Below, piece after piece: positions 11,411 through 21,239 of a DNA stretch of 64,000 bases. Position 1 is the stretch's first letter, and each line of letters starts with the position of its first letter. Below the pieces are notes generated by a model. The model did no database searches. It saw only the letters and a program-made list of their open reading frames with translations, and had not been told where the DNA came from. The position numbers and the translations under genes were made by a program. Source of the stretch: Eremomyces bilateralis CBS 781.70 (Eukaryota; Ascomycota; Dothideomycetes; Eremomycetales; Eremomycetaceae). Location: NCBI RefSeq assembly GCF_010015585.1, contig NW_022985069.1, positions 1,302,428 to 1,366,427 on the forward strand, read 5' to 3'.

Positions 11411-13410
11411 TCATCCCTCCGCCAACTCCTTCCCCCTCATTCCCAACACCTCCAAACACCGCCTCGCCAACCCCATCACCTCCCTCTCTCCCTCCGCATC
11501 CTCCTCTTCCTCCCCCTCCGGCTCGCTCCCCGGCCGACTCCCCTCCTCGCTCCGCCGCCGCTCGCGCTCCGCCACCGCCTGCACCAACCCGACCAGCGTC
11601 TTCGTCTCGCGCACCCGCGCCACCAGCCGCGCGTCGCCACTCTCTAGCAGCTGCAGCAGCGTCCACACGGCTATATGCTGGAAGGTGGGGTCGCCAGAGC
11701 CGAGGAACCGCTCGAGGTAGCCGCGGATGCCGTCGGCGGGGGTGTCCCAGCGCGACAGGAAGATGTCGTAGGAGGGGACTTTGGAGGAGAGGTTGCCGAG
11801 GGCGGCAGCGCTGTTACCTTGCACCTCGACGCTCTCGCTAGCGGTCAGGGGGATGAGGACGTCGAAGAGCGTGGGGTCGGCGAGGAGGCGCGGCTTGAGG
11901 TCTTCGGATAGGGCAAGCACGGCGATGGCGGCGGTCATTTCGCTTTGGACACTCAGTGCGACTTGGAGGACGAGATCGATGCATTTGGAGACGGCGCCGG
12001 CGTCGAGGACGAGGGCCTTGTTGCGGTCGGAGGAGGCGGCGAGGTTGCGGAGAGTGGAGATGGCGTGGCATTGGATTTCTTCGTTAGGGGTGGAGGAGAG
12101 GAGGTCGACGAGCGGGAGGAGGAAGCCGGCGTCGATGATGGGGGATTCATTCTGGGGGTGGATAGAGATGTTGCGGATGCAGGCCACCGCGGAGAGGATG
12201 AGTGGGAGGTAGGAGGATTTGAGGAGCTTGAGGAGGGGTGGAAGGCCTCGTGCGCGGACGATCTCGAGTTGGTAACGGTCGTCGGAGGCGAGATTGCGGA
12301 GGGCGAGGGCCGCTTGGCATTGGACTTTGGGGGAGGAAGAGTCCATGAGGTGGACGAGGGATGTAATGAGGCGCGGCTCGGATTGAGAGAGACGAGCTCG
12401 GTTCATGGCGTCGACGGCGATGTTGGAGAGGGCGGTAGTGCAGTAGTATTGGACGTCGACATCGGAGGAACCGAGAAGGTTGACGAGGACGGGGATGGCA
12501 CCGGCTTGGACGAGTTCTTGGCGGTTGTCATCTGTAAATGTTATCGACTTGTCCTAAGGTACGGAATCGAGATGGTTACCTGAATGTGTCATGTTCAGCA
12601 ACGCTCCGGTTGCGTTTCTCTGCACACGCATGTCTCTCGACTTCGCCAATCCTGTAAGAGGCCCTAGTGCTCCTGATTGCGCGATCTTTGCCTTATTGTC
12701 CTCGTGTGTCGCCAAGTTGGTGATGCAGCCGACAGCGTTGCACTGCACTTCCACGTTGTTTGAGGTCATCTGTTTGATGAGAGGAGCCAATCCTCCTAGA
12801 TCGACTATCCGGACTTTGTTCGTCGCTGCCATTCTTGTCAGCATCATCTTGCCTGCATGGCACGGGTGGATTGTGTATACCATTTACTGCTAGGTTCCCA
12901 AGGGCCGCACTTGCCGCCCGTTGGACTTCAATATCATTGTTTTGTAGAAGCCAGATGATAGGCTCGAGGGTGTCTCGGTCGACTTCTCGTACATCTAGAA
13001 GGGTGTTTAGGAGGGTGTCCAGAACAATACTGAATCTACGATATCATACCTCGCTCTGTTATCTCCGCAAAGGTGAGACTGGCACTGCGTTGCAGGTCGA
13101 TGTTATCGGAGTAGACGAGCGTGCTGAGAGCTTGTAGCGGAGGTCCAGAGAAGAAGTCGGTTTGATCTCGCTGGAACCATGTCAGATATATGTCCGTGTT
13201 GTCGTGCGATACAGTGCATCGGAATCCTTACATTCTCCAGATAGCCCAGCAAGTCGGCAACCGCTTCCCTTTCACTGTCTGCTAACACCGGATCGTATAA
13301 GCTATCTCTGGATCGGCCTGGAGGTTGTCAGTGAGGTTACAACCAGTCATCGAGGCATCCAACACACCTCCGCAGCACCATGCGAACAGCCGCGAACAGA
13401 GCTGCGCCAT
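11411..13410 (-). CDS. VAC8: Vacuolar armadillo-repeat protein VAC8
   Basis: Armadillo-repeat adaptor of the vacuole membrane; in yeast it serves vacuole inheritance, fusion, the nucleus-vacuole junction and the Cvt pathway. Six minus-strand exons: 13410-13368, 13317-13232, 13170-13050, 12994-12881, 12825-12580 and 12531-11411; introns of 48-61 nt are GT-AG and in phase. Product 576 aa, the usual family length. Diagnostic blocks appear in order: [140 protein letters not shown] and [15 protein letters not shown]. The N-terminus [15 protein letters not shown] has four cysteines suited to palmitoylation but no glycine at position 2. The C-terminal tail after the last repeat is E/R-rich. Confidence 0.95.
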
Positions 13411-15319
13411 GGCTTTGTCAATGACCAAGGATGGGCGCTTCCGTCGGGTGTGCGCCGACGACCACTCGAGTCGCCGCCGGTTGGCACTTGGGTAGATGGG
13501 ATCGGACGGAGGGATCTAAACGACCCGGGAAGGGGATCGATGGCGCAAGTAGCGAAACGGGGATCGTGAAGCCTGCGATATTGATGGTCGTTACAACGGG
13601 ATCATGGGATGGGATCGGAGGTCGACACGTGAGGGAGCTCGTATAGCTCGAAGAGATACAATATGGATGGACAGCAATGGAATCACTGTTGGATGACAAT
13701 GGTACGGGGAACCGAACGTGATGATGGCGGGGTAGACGTGAAGTGGTTCAATCAATCAATCAATCAATCAGCATATCTTGAAGTCTTGGAGGGTTGGCAG
13801 AGAGATGAGATGGAGTAGTGGTCGTGGTCGTGGCTGCGGATCAGCGTCTTGGTGGAGAGTCTGGTGGTGCAGCGTTGTCGTCGCTGCATTGATGTCCTGG
13901 TAGGTTGCTGTGGCGCCGGGCCTGACCGTGTCTTCAGTGCAGGTGGTTGCTGTCTCGTCTCCCTCTCACGGCTCCTGTTTGGTCAGAGGAGGATCGATGT
14001 TGATGAACGAACAAAGAAGCTCGAGTCGGATGGTTCCCTTGGTTGGACTTGCTGGAGATTGTCGTGGAACCCCCCTGGCTCAGACCGTTGGTTGGCGCAA
14101 CCTTCCTTTCCGAAGTTTCTTCGTTCGAGGGGAATAAGGGATCAAGTACCTGCAATACCGGATTGGATTTGCTGTTGAATAGAGGACTGCTTGTTGTATT
14201 GGGAGACCATCTCCGAGCATGTATGGCCCAATAGCCCTAACTTCGTTGCCTTCCTGACTCCTGTAGACCGGAAGCATAGGGATTATGTCAGCGGTTATCA
14301 AGTGCCATTGATGGGTGCGGGCAACGGAGTCGCCAATTCCTTTCAGGCTCTTAGTATGAGAATTAGGCTCTTGGGGAGCCTATCATTCGGCTCTACCCTC
14401 CCGTAGCTTTGGGCATAACGTAGGGGATCGATGCCCACAACTTGGGTCGTTGGTCGCAGGGGAGAGCCTATTCAATACGTCAGTATCTGTCTCAAATCGT
14501 GTGTCTATATGGCGGCTATTCTCTTCCCCAGCTCCAATCATCCTCCTCTTGCAGCATCGCCACCCCCACGACATGTGATATTCGGCGTTGTCATTCCCTG
14601 TGGTCACCGTAATACCGCGTCACGAGTATCGCCAACTGACCAACTGCTGCTCTTTATTTTGGGTTTGCCCATTGGACGCTTCTGCGGCTCTGGCGCCTTG
14701 CATGATTTCGACGGCCATTCCCTGTAGATTCACTAGGTCGGTACATCGAACCAGTGGAGTCTAGACGACTTTGCCCGCATTATCCGCGGCGTCGACGACA
14801 CTCCGTGTGGGGTGATGAAAGAGAGTGTGGAGAGTGGACTGACTTCACCACTTCCCCAGGGCTGGGGATTCTCGTCTTCTTCACTCCAACTACAATCACC
14901 TCAATATTGGTTAATAGTCCTTTGCATCAAAGAACGTGTCTTGCTTCGCTGGGACTCGTTCATCCTCAATTGCACGGTATTGCCTCGAGGGCCGGTGTGT
15001 TCCCTCTCGTCAACGGATAACATCAGGCCGAAGATCCTCTTCCATCCGCATCCATCCTGCAAAGTACAGACTTTGCATCGCCGCAACCAAGCCCTCCTCG
15101 CCCTCTTGCCTCATCGATTTTCGTGTATATTACTGCCAGATACAGAGAAACACCCTTAACAACGTCGCCAGCCTGAAACATCCCGCTCCTCCGCGAGCGG
15201 TACACCATTGCGCCGCAGCCGCTGGCTGGTCCAGCGTCTTTGTTCTCGACCCTCCTTCAGTTTCTTCACACTCCGCCATCACCCCGCCACGACGACATAT
15301 CATTAAATGCGCCCTCTGC
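13411..15319. other. Long divergent intergenic region, VAC8 / kinase
   Basis: 1.9 kb between the starts of two divergent genes, probably with long 5' leaders on both sides. It holds a CAAT tetranucleotide run of five and a half copies at 13749-13770. Plus-strand frame 14936-15319 is open into the kinase but its composition (Cys, Ser, Arg, His) looks like untranslated leader. Confidence 0.5.
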
Positions 15320-17890
15320 ATGGCTTCCACGGAGGCGAAAAATCGATTCCAAAAACTGAAATTACGGACCACGAGCTCACGATCCCCCGCGCATTCCACC
15401 CATTCTCTTCTCTCCGCCCTCGGTAGAGAGTCTCAGCCGTCCAGCGGTAACTCCACGCCCGGCTCCGAGCGAGCGAACTTGACCCATCGTGACTCGCTGA
15501 GCCACGATGCTTTGAACCAGAAAGATGGCACGACAGATGGACGAGACGGGAGTAACAGGCCACCGTTGGTTGTGGAGTCGTGGGGAAGTCATGCCCCGGA
15601 TACCGACGCCGAAGCGTCGAAACGGTTTGCCTCGCAAGACGACCTGGAGCGAGAAACGCACCGTAGAGACGATGGGACATATCCTGATGGGGTTCACTCG
15701 GCTCCGCAGATGCGTGGACAGGCGATCCGATTTGATAGTCAAGTACGGCTGGAGAATGGGAACACAGCCTCGATGAACTCCCTTCGACCTCACGGACTTG
15801 AAACATTCGAGGAAGAATCTACCCATCCTTCTAGAGAATACGGCATCGACATACCACACGATGAAACGAGCCTAGGGTCAAGCATCACCCCTCGACCACA
15901 GCAAGAAAACGGTGGTGCCGCGAACCCCTTCGGCCGTCCAGGCTTCCGTTCCCAAAACCGCTCCGCTGGTCGCCGCCGTCCTCAGTATCCCTATCGTCCC
16001 GACACTGGCGCCACGACCGATGACCTCGAAAGCATCGACGCCGTCGCATCTCTCACCTCCGCGGAAACCGCCTCTCCCCATCTCTCCGAAGCACGCACCC
16101 CCGTCGAACCGCCAACGGACCTTTACCTCTCCGCTGGTCCGACGTCCCCGCAAGCCATTAACAACTCCCCTCTCGAATTCTCCCCCCGCGCGCCCTTCCC
16201 ATGGCCCTCCCGCAGCTCCGTCTCCAACTCGCGCCGCTCGCGCGCCAACCAGTACGACTGCGACCCCCACACCGGGGCGTCTGGCCTCAGCTCCATGGCC
16301 GGTTCCCAACCCTTCTCCCGCCGCACCTCCCGCCGCTCATCCACCCGCTCCAGCGCCTCCCCCGCGCTAAACTACCTCGCCAAATGGTCCATGGCCGAAG
16401 CCCCGCGGGCGCCGGCGCCCGACGACGAGGGACAGGAGATCGGGCAGCACAGCGAGTACATCATCGGGCGGACAATCGGCTCGGGCGGGTTCAGCGTGGT
16501 CAAGGAGGTGTACACGATCGAGGCCGGGGTGCAGGTGCGTCGCGCGGTGAAGATCGTGAAGAAGTTCGTCGAGGCCAAGTCTGAGGCGGAGAACGAGCGG
16601 CTGCAGGCCGAGTTCGACCATGAGATCTCCATCTGGCGCTATCTGAAGCATCCGAACATCTTGCCGCTCGTCGAGGCGTGGGATACCCCGTTCGCGACGT
16701 TCTGCATCACGGAGCTGCTGGATGGCGGCACCTTGTTCGACTTGGTGAGACGATACCGGAAGGCGAGTAGTAGCAACCTAGGCCCGGCATCCCAGCCGCC
16801 ACATAACCCGTACGCCGGATACGGCGCGAAGAAAGCCACAGCAAGCACCACGTCCCCACTCTCCCCGAACACCTTCCCCCCAAGCCACCCACTCTCCACC
16901 GCCACCCCAAGCACAACAACCACTACCACCCTCCCGAAATCCCACGGCCTCCCCCCCCACCTTGCCCGACGCTACATCCACCAACTCGCCCTCTCCCTCC
17001 GCTACCTCCACGAAGACGTCCGCGTCGTCCACCGTGACGTCAAGCTCGAGAACTGTCTCCTCGACTTCGCTTCGCGCCCCACCGACAGCCACTCCTCCCA
17101 CCCCGGACCGATCGACCCCTCCCCTTCGTCCGTCTCCGCACCTGCCCAGGTCCCCAGCATCGCGAAGGCACAGACGGTGGCGGCGCGGGTGCTGCTCTGC
17201 GATTTCGGGATGGCGGATTACATCACGTCCGAGGCGCGGCCGGAGTCTCGTGGGGTGTCGCCCGCGCGGTTCGACGGAGGTGGCAGCTGTAATGGCGGCG
17301 GATGCGGCGAGGGCGCTGCAAAAGCCGGCGCGGGTGGCCGACCGGCGCTGAATCCGAGGAATATCGGACCAGCGCTGCCGAGCACATTGATGACGCCCCC
17401 AACCCACCCCACCAATCCTGCTCCCCGAGAGAGGACCGAAAAACCCTCCGACCACCACTCCGGCAATGGCTTCTTCCCCGCCTCCGCCTCCGCCTCCCTT
17501 CCGCCTCCTCCCACCGTCCAGCCCCCCGCACCCACGCACTCCAACACCTTCATCGGCTCCCTCCCCTACTCGGCCCCCGAGCTCATCTCCGCGACCCGCG
17601 TGCTGTACTCCCCGGCCGTCGACGTCTGGGCGCTAGGCGTATGCGCGTACGCGATCGTCACGGGGGAGTTGCCGTTCGCACATCCGGTGGAGGGGGTATT
17701 GGCGGGGTTGGTGGAGGAAGGGGTGTGGGATCGGGGGAAGATGGGGGAGAGTGTGAGGGATTGGGAGGGGGAAGGGAAGGGGGCCGGGGAGGAGGCGATG
17801 GGGTTGATTAGTGGGTGTTTGGAGAGGGATGTGGAGAGACGGTGGGATATTGGACGGGTGGTTGCGAGTCCTTGGTTTGAGGGGCTGTGA
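15320..17890 (+). CDS. Serine/threonine protein kinase with split catalytic domain
   Basis: Single exon of 856 aa from the ATG at 15320. The first ~375 residues are disordered and S/P/R-rich. The kinase domain runs to the C-terminus: glycine loop IGRTIGSGGFSVVKE (about residue 380), the VAIK-like lysine in RRAVKIVKK, alpha-C glutamate in the following helix, VVHRDVKLENCL (about 570), LLCDFGMADY (about 627), GSLPYSAPEL (about 750) and DVWALGVCAYAIVTGELPF. All catalytic residues are present, so it should be active. The sequence best fits the CAMK/CAMKL group. Three low-complexity inserts interrupt the fold: about 70 aa after alpha-D, about 37 extra between HRD and DFG, and about 90 extra in the activation segment. 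Substrate and pathway are unknown. I could not pin it to a named yeast kinase. Confidence 0.85.
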   Translation: MASTEAKNRFQKLKLRTTSSRSPAHSTHSLLSALGRESQPSSGNSTPGSERANLTHRDSLSHDALNQKDGTTDGRDGSNRPPLVVESWGSHAPDTDAEASKRFASQDDLERETHRRDDGTYPDGVHSAPQMRGQAIRFDSQVRLENGNTASMNSLRPHGLETFEEESTHPSREYGIDIPHDETSLGSSITPRPQQENGGAANPFGRPGFRSQNRSAGRRRPQYPYRPDTGATTDDLESIDAVASLTSAETASPHLSEARTPVEPPTDLYLSAGPTSPQAINNSPLEFSPRAPFPWPSRSSVSNSRRSRANQYDCDPHTGASGLSSMAGSQPFSRRTSRRSSTRSSASPALNYLAKWSMAEAPRAPAPDDEGQEIGQHSEYIIGRTIGSGGFSVVKEVYTIEAGVQVRRAVKIVKKFVEAKSEAENERLQAEFDHEISIWRYLKHPNILPLVEAWDTPFATFCITELLDGGTLFDLVRRYRKASSSNLGPASQPPHNPYAGYGAKKATASTTSPLSPNTFPPSHPLSTATPSTTTTTTLPKSHGLPPHLARRYIHQLALSLRYLHEDVRVVHRDVKLENCLLDFASRPTDSHSSHPGPIDPSPSSVSAPAQVPSIAKAQTVAARVLLCDFGMADYITSEARPESRGVSPARFDGGGSCNGGGCGEGAAKAGAGGRPALNPRNIGPALPSTLMTPPTHPTNPAPRERTEKPSDHHSGNGFFPASASASLPPPPTVQPPAPTHSNTFIGSLPYSAPELISATRVLYSPAVDVWALGVCAYAIVTGELPFAHPVEGVLAGLVEEGVWDRGKMGESVRDWEGEGKGAGEEAMGLISGCLERDVERRWDIGRVVASPWFEGL

Positions 17891-18789
17891 GTAGCTGTCC
17901 AACTCAGGTTCCCGCAAGGTCCCTACCCTGGATTTTCCTTGGAGTTCAATACCCCTGTCCCGCGCTATCTTTGGCGACGTCGTTTGGAAATCGGCGATGG
18001 CGGTGGAGGATCGGGATGAGGCATGGCCGGGTGGGTTGGAGCGAGGGCGGCGGAATGGCGTTTTGGGATGGTTCGGGGCTATTTGTTGGACGGAAAGCGA
18101 AGATACCACTCATAAGTACTGTGTTTAGGTCAGGCGTTAAATCTATCATATTTAAACCGATGACGCGTTTTCGGTGGAGGTGTTGTACATGGTGGACGGC
18201 TGGGCGCGTGGATCATGGATTGGATCGTCCAGGACGGATATATTAGTGCGAGAGTGCTCATCACGGTGTATGAGCAAGGTAGCTTAGGGAACTTGCAATT
18301 CAATGTGACTACTGTACTGTTAATTAGCGGAACGGATGGTGACACCGTCCACGACACCCAGCCAGTGAATTCTCGGGATTAACTCATTACGTCTTAACGC
18401 TGTAGCTCCTTCAATCCAACCTAAATATAACGGTAACATCAATGTAGGTACCGAGCCAAAAATCCAACCCAGCGTTAATCGTACTCCTCCCGCCCAATGC
18501 GCGGGGACTTGCAAATGTAGGGGTATCAGCGAATGAAAGAGCGTGCTAATAAGCAGCGGATGAATTCCACGAAAAAGAAGGGGTTGAGTAGGAAGAAAGC
18601 AGAAACTGAAAAGATCAACGAGCCGAATGACTCGATGATGGGATAGAACGCAAAGCAAATCCGGGCCACGCACAGGAGGCCAAACCGATAGAAGTGACAA
18701 TGATAGTCCACCAGCGATACAGAACCAGCAGCACCATGAATCGAAACCCTTGAACGGATGGAGTTTGGAGCTATGTTCCATCTCCCCTA
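17891..18789. other. Intergenic region between convergent kinase and GPC1
   Basis: About 0.9 kb of 3' flank. A minus-strand ORF from ATG 18781 to 18320 (about 153 aa) begins inside the 3' end of GPC1 in another frame and encodes two hydrophobic stretches; it has no recognisable family and is treated as doubtful. Confidence 0.4.
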
Positions 18790-20487
18790 TCACTTCCTCT
18801 CTCTCAACTCTCCATCCCCACCCTCTCCAACCAACCTCGCCCCGGACCCTCCGCCCCCAAGCAACGGCAGATTCTCCAAGCTCTTAATACTCTCCGCCTC
18901 GTGTTGCTCCCCCTGCTCCCCAACCATCATCGCATTCGCCGCCTCCAAGCTCTCCGGCCCCGGCGCCGCGCCCGTCGCGTCCGCAAAATCCGAGGTAACC
19001 GACTCGGCCGTCTCCCCCTTCCCCTCTTCCCCCGACTTCAACACCCCGCCATGGTTGTCTGGCAACGGCGCCGTACCACCCGGCGGCCCCTGCCGCTCCA
19101 CCTCCTTCCTTAGCGCCTCCAGCTGCTTCTGAAACCGCCGCCCGAACACGTCAATGTAATACGTCGCGCCGTTGTAGATGCTCCAGCTGAACACGGCGGT
19201 GAGGAAGGCGACGCTGGCCGCGCGGGAGCGGAACCATAGCGGGCACGGCATCATGGTTAACAGGGCGTACGCGTACTGGATGCCCATGAACGCGGGTTCC
19301 TGCAGCGGCTCGGGCAGCGCGAGCACGATGCGACCGATCCACGTGTCCGCGAACGAGCGCCGCAGCCAGGTGAAGGAGGTGGGGCGCCCCGCGGCGATCT
19401 TGGCCTTGCGGCGCACGGTGATGAAGAGGTGGTAGTTAAGTTGCCAGAAGAAGTAGGGGACGGAGGCCCAGCCTATCATAGAGGAGAGGGAGGGAGAGTG
19501 CGGGGCGGAGAGGAGGGCGTGGATAGCGGGGAAGCGGGCGGGGAGGAGGGCGCGGGGGTAGAGGTGGACGAGGCAGTGGAGGGTGACGCAGGGCATGATG
19601 TGGATGAAGAGACTGGAGGGGTTAGTGGGGGTCGAATGGGGGGAAGATAGGACTTACGTGGTGACCTTCTCGAGGGAGTGGAAGACAAGAGAGTTTCGCC
19701 ACATCGCGATGGCGATGGCGTTGTTCCCAAAAGCCAGGCAGAACGTGCTAATCATCAACCGTCGACTATTCGGGAAGACCCAGATGCTAAATACGACCAA
19801 CAGGTTCACGAAGTAGCACAAGTCCACCAGGAAATAATGAAACTCCCTCTTCCGGTACGTATAGAACCGAATGGGCAGATAATACACCAGCTGCACCGTA
19901 TACCACACATGGAACCACTCCGGCCACGCCCCGAGCAAGTACCCCGACATAAAGATATTCAACACCGCCCCGATAAACGATACCTTCTCCCGCATCGTGA
20001 TCGTCTTCGAGTCGTTCCACCGCCGACTCAACCGCTCCACCTGATCCCGCATCCGCCGTCGATACCGCTCCAGCTCATCCGGCGCCGTGCCGGGGATCCG
20101 CTTCCGCCATTCGTCCACCTTATCCCGCGCAATCAGCCCCGTCGTCTTGAACCGCGCCTGCGACCGCCGACCGAGCTCGTGCGGCGTCAGCACCTCGAAC
20201 GAGCTCTGCAGCCGTTGCGGCAGGGCGAGATTCTCGATGATGTCGAAGACGGTCAGTCGTTCGACGGGAGGGAAGTAGTCTTCGCCGAAGGCGGAGGTGC
20301 TCCCGGTGCGTGAGAGGCCGGGTGATGGGGGGGTGGAGGACATGGAAGCTGGAGCTGGGGCGGAGGCGGTTTCGGGGGAGAGGAAGGAAGGTGTGGTGAG
20401 GTTGTCAGGAGCGGAGGCGCTGAGGGGTTCGGTGGCGGAATCGGGAGGGTCATTGTCGCGTCGAGGAATGGGTATTGGGGCGCTCAT
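18790..20487 (-). CDS. GPC1: Glycerophosphocholine acyltransferase GPC1
   Basis: ER multi-pass enzyme that transfers an acyl group from acyl-CoA to glycerophosphocholine to form lysophosphatidylcholine, part of phosphatidylcholine remodelling in yeast. Exons 20487-19658 and 19612-18790 on the minus strand, 45-nt GT-AG intron; 550 aa. A disordered S/P-rich N-terminus is followed by FGEDYFPPVERLTVFDIIENL and R-rich cytosolic helices. The membrane core begins at KVSFIGAVLNIFMSGYLLG and includes WFHVWYTVQLVYYLPIRFYTY, HYFLVDLCYFVNLLVVFSIWV, HIMPCVTLHCLVHLYPRALL, WASVPYFFWQLNYHLFITVRR and SFTWLRRSFADTWIGRIV. This set of motifs is the former DUF2838 family, now named for GPC1. The C-terminus is acidic and disordered. 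Divergent from SMC1. Confidence 0.92.
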
Positions 20488-21239
20488 TGCGGTAAATCGT
20501 TCCTGGGGAGAGTTTCCGTGGCTTGGTATAATAGGTGGTACCTATGACGGCATTCGGGGATTCCAAGAAACTGAAAGGGAGTTGGAAGATCCTCCGAATT
20601 CAGGTAAACAAGATATTGAGGAACGCGGAAGAAAGAGGAGGAGACAATGTGAGTGCTAGTATAAACGACTACAATCTATATCGACTCCAAATATCAGGTG
20701 AAGATGCGGTCACACGCGCAGACGCCCACCAGGGGTAGAATCTCGTAGGGTGCGATTAACTAAGGAGGCGCATGATAGGCAGCAAAGTTGTATATATAGG
20801 GAGAATAGTAGCAGTAGATCGGGCAGTAGGATCCCCCAAGGAAGACGTTCTCATGAGGTGAGGGGGGGATGTGGAGGATGGGATTATATAAATCTTCGAT
20901 GTAGAGAGCAAGTCTGGAATTCATCAACAACGTGCTAGCGATGAGATCAGTGATAGGACGAGATGCCTTGGTGCCTGAGGTGGGTATGTTGCATGTGATG
21001 TGCGCACCTGACCATCCCGCCAAAACGTGCACCGCCACATAAATGCCATAGCACCGCCACATAAACGCCTCAGGGTCTTGGCTCCCCCAGTGCTACTCCA
21101 TGTCCACAGTTGCGACGCGCCGCGTTTCTATCACCAGTGAAGAGTCCAGACGTGTCAACGCGGCTTAAATCGGCGTATACAATGATTGCAACTCTGTAAA
21201 CACTGCATGTAAAGAAGCGGGAATTGAAACTCAGCAACT
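20488..21239. promoter_or_regulatory. Divergent promoter region GPC1 / SMC1 with direct repeat
   Basis: 752 bp. Carries a tandem direct repeat at 21029-21069, two copies of GCACCGCCACATAAAYGCC separated by three bases. GC-rich elements that resemble MluI-cell-cycle boxes lie nearer SMC1 (CGACGCGCCGCG at about 21113). Such boxes control many cohesin genes in yeast, so a cell-cycle role is plausible but unproven here. Confidence 0.35.

Noticed and set aside
11945-12583. 212-codon plus-strand ORF over VAC8
   Set aside because: Antisense of the armadillo repeats, very Gly/Asp/Val-rich, and it overlaps a confirmed intron of VAC8.
16778-17539. 253-codon minus-strand ORF inside the kinase gene
   Set aside because: Antisense to a gene with intact kinase motifs; low-complexity glycine/arginine content is expected from GC-biased third positions.
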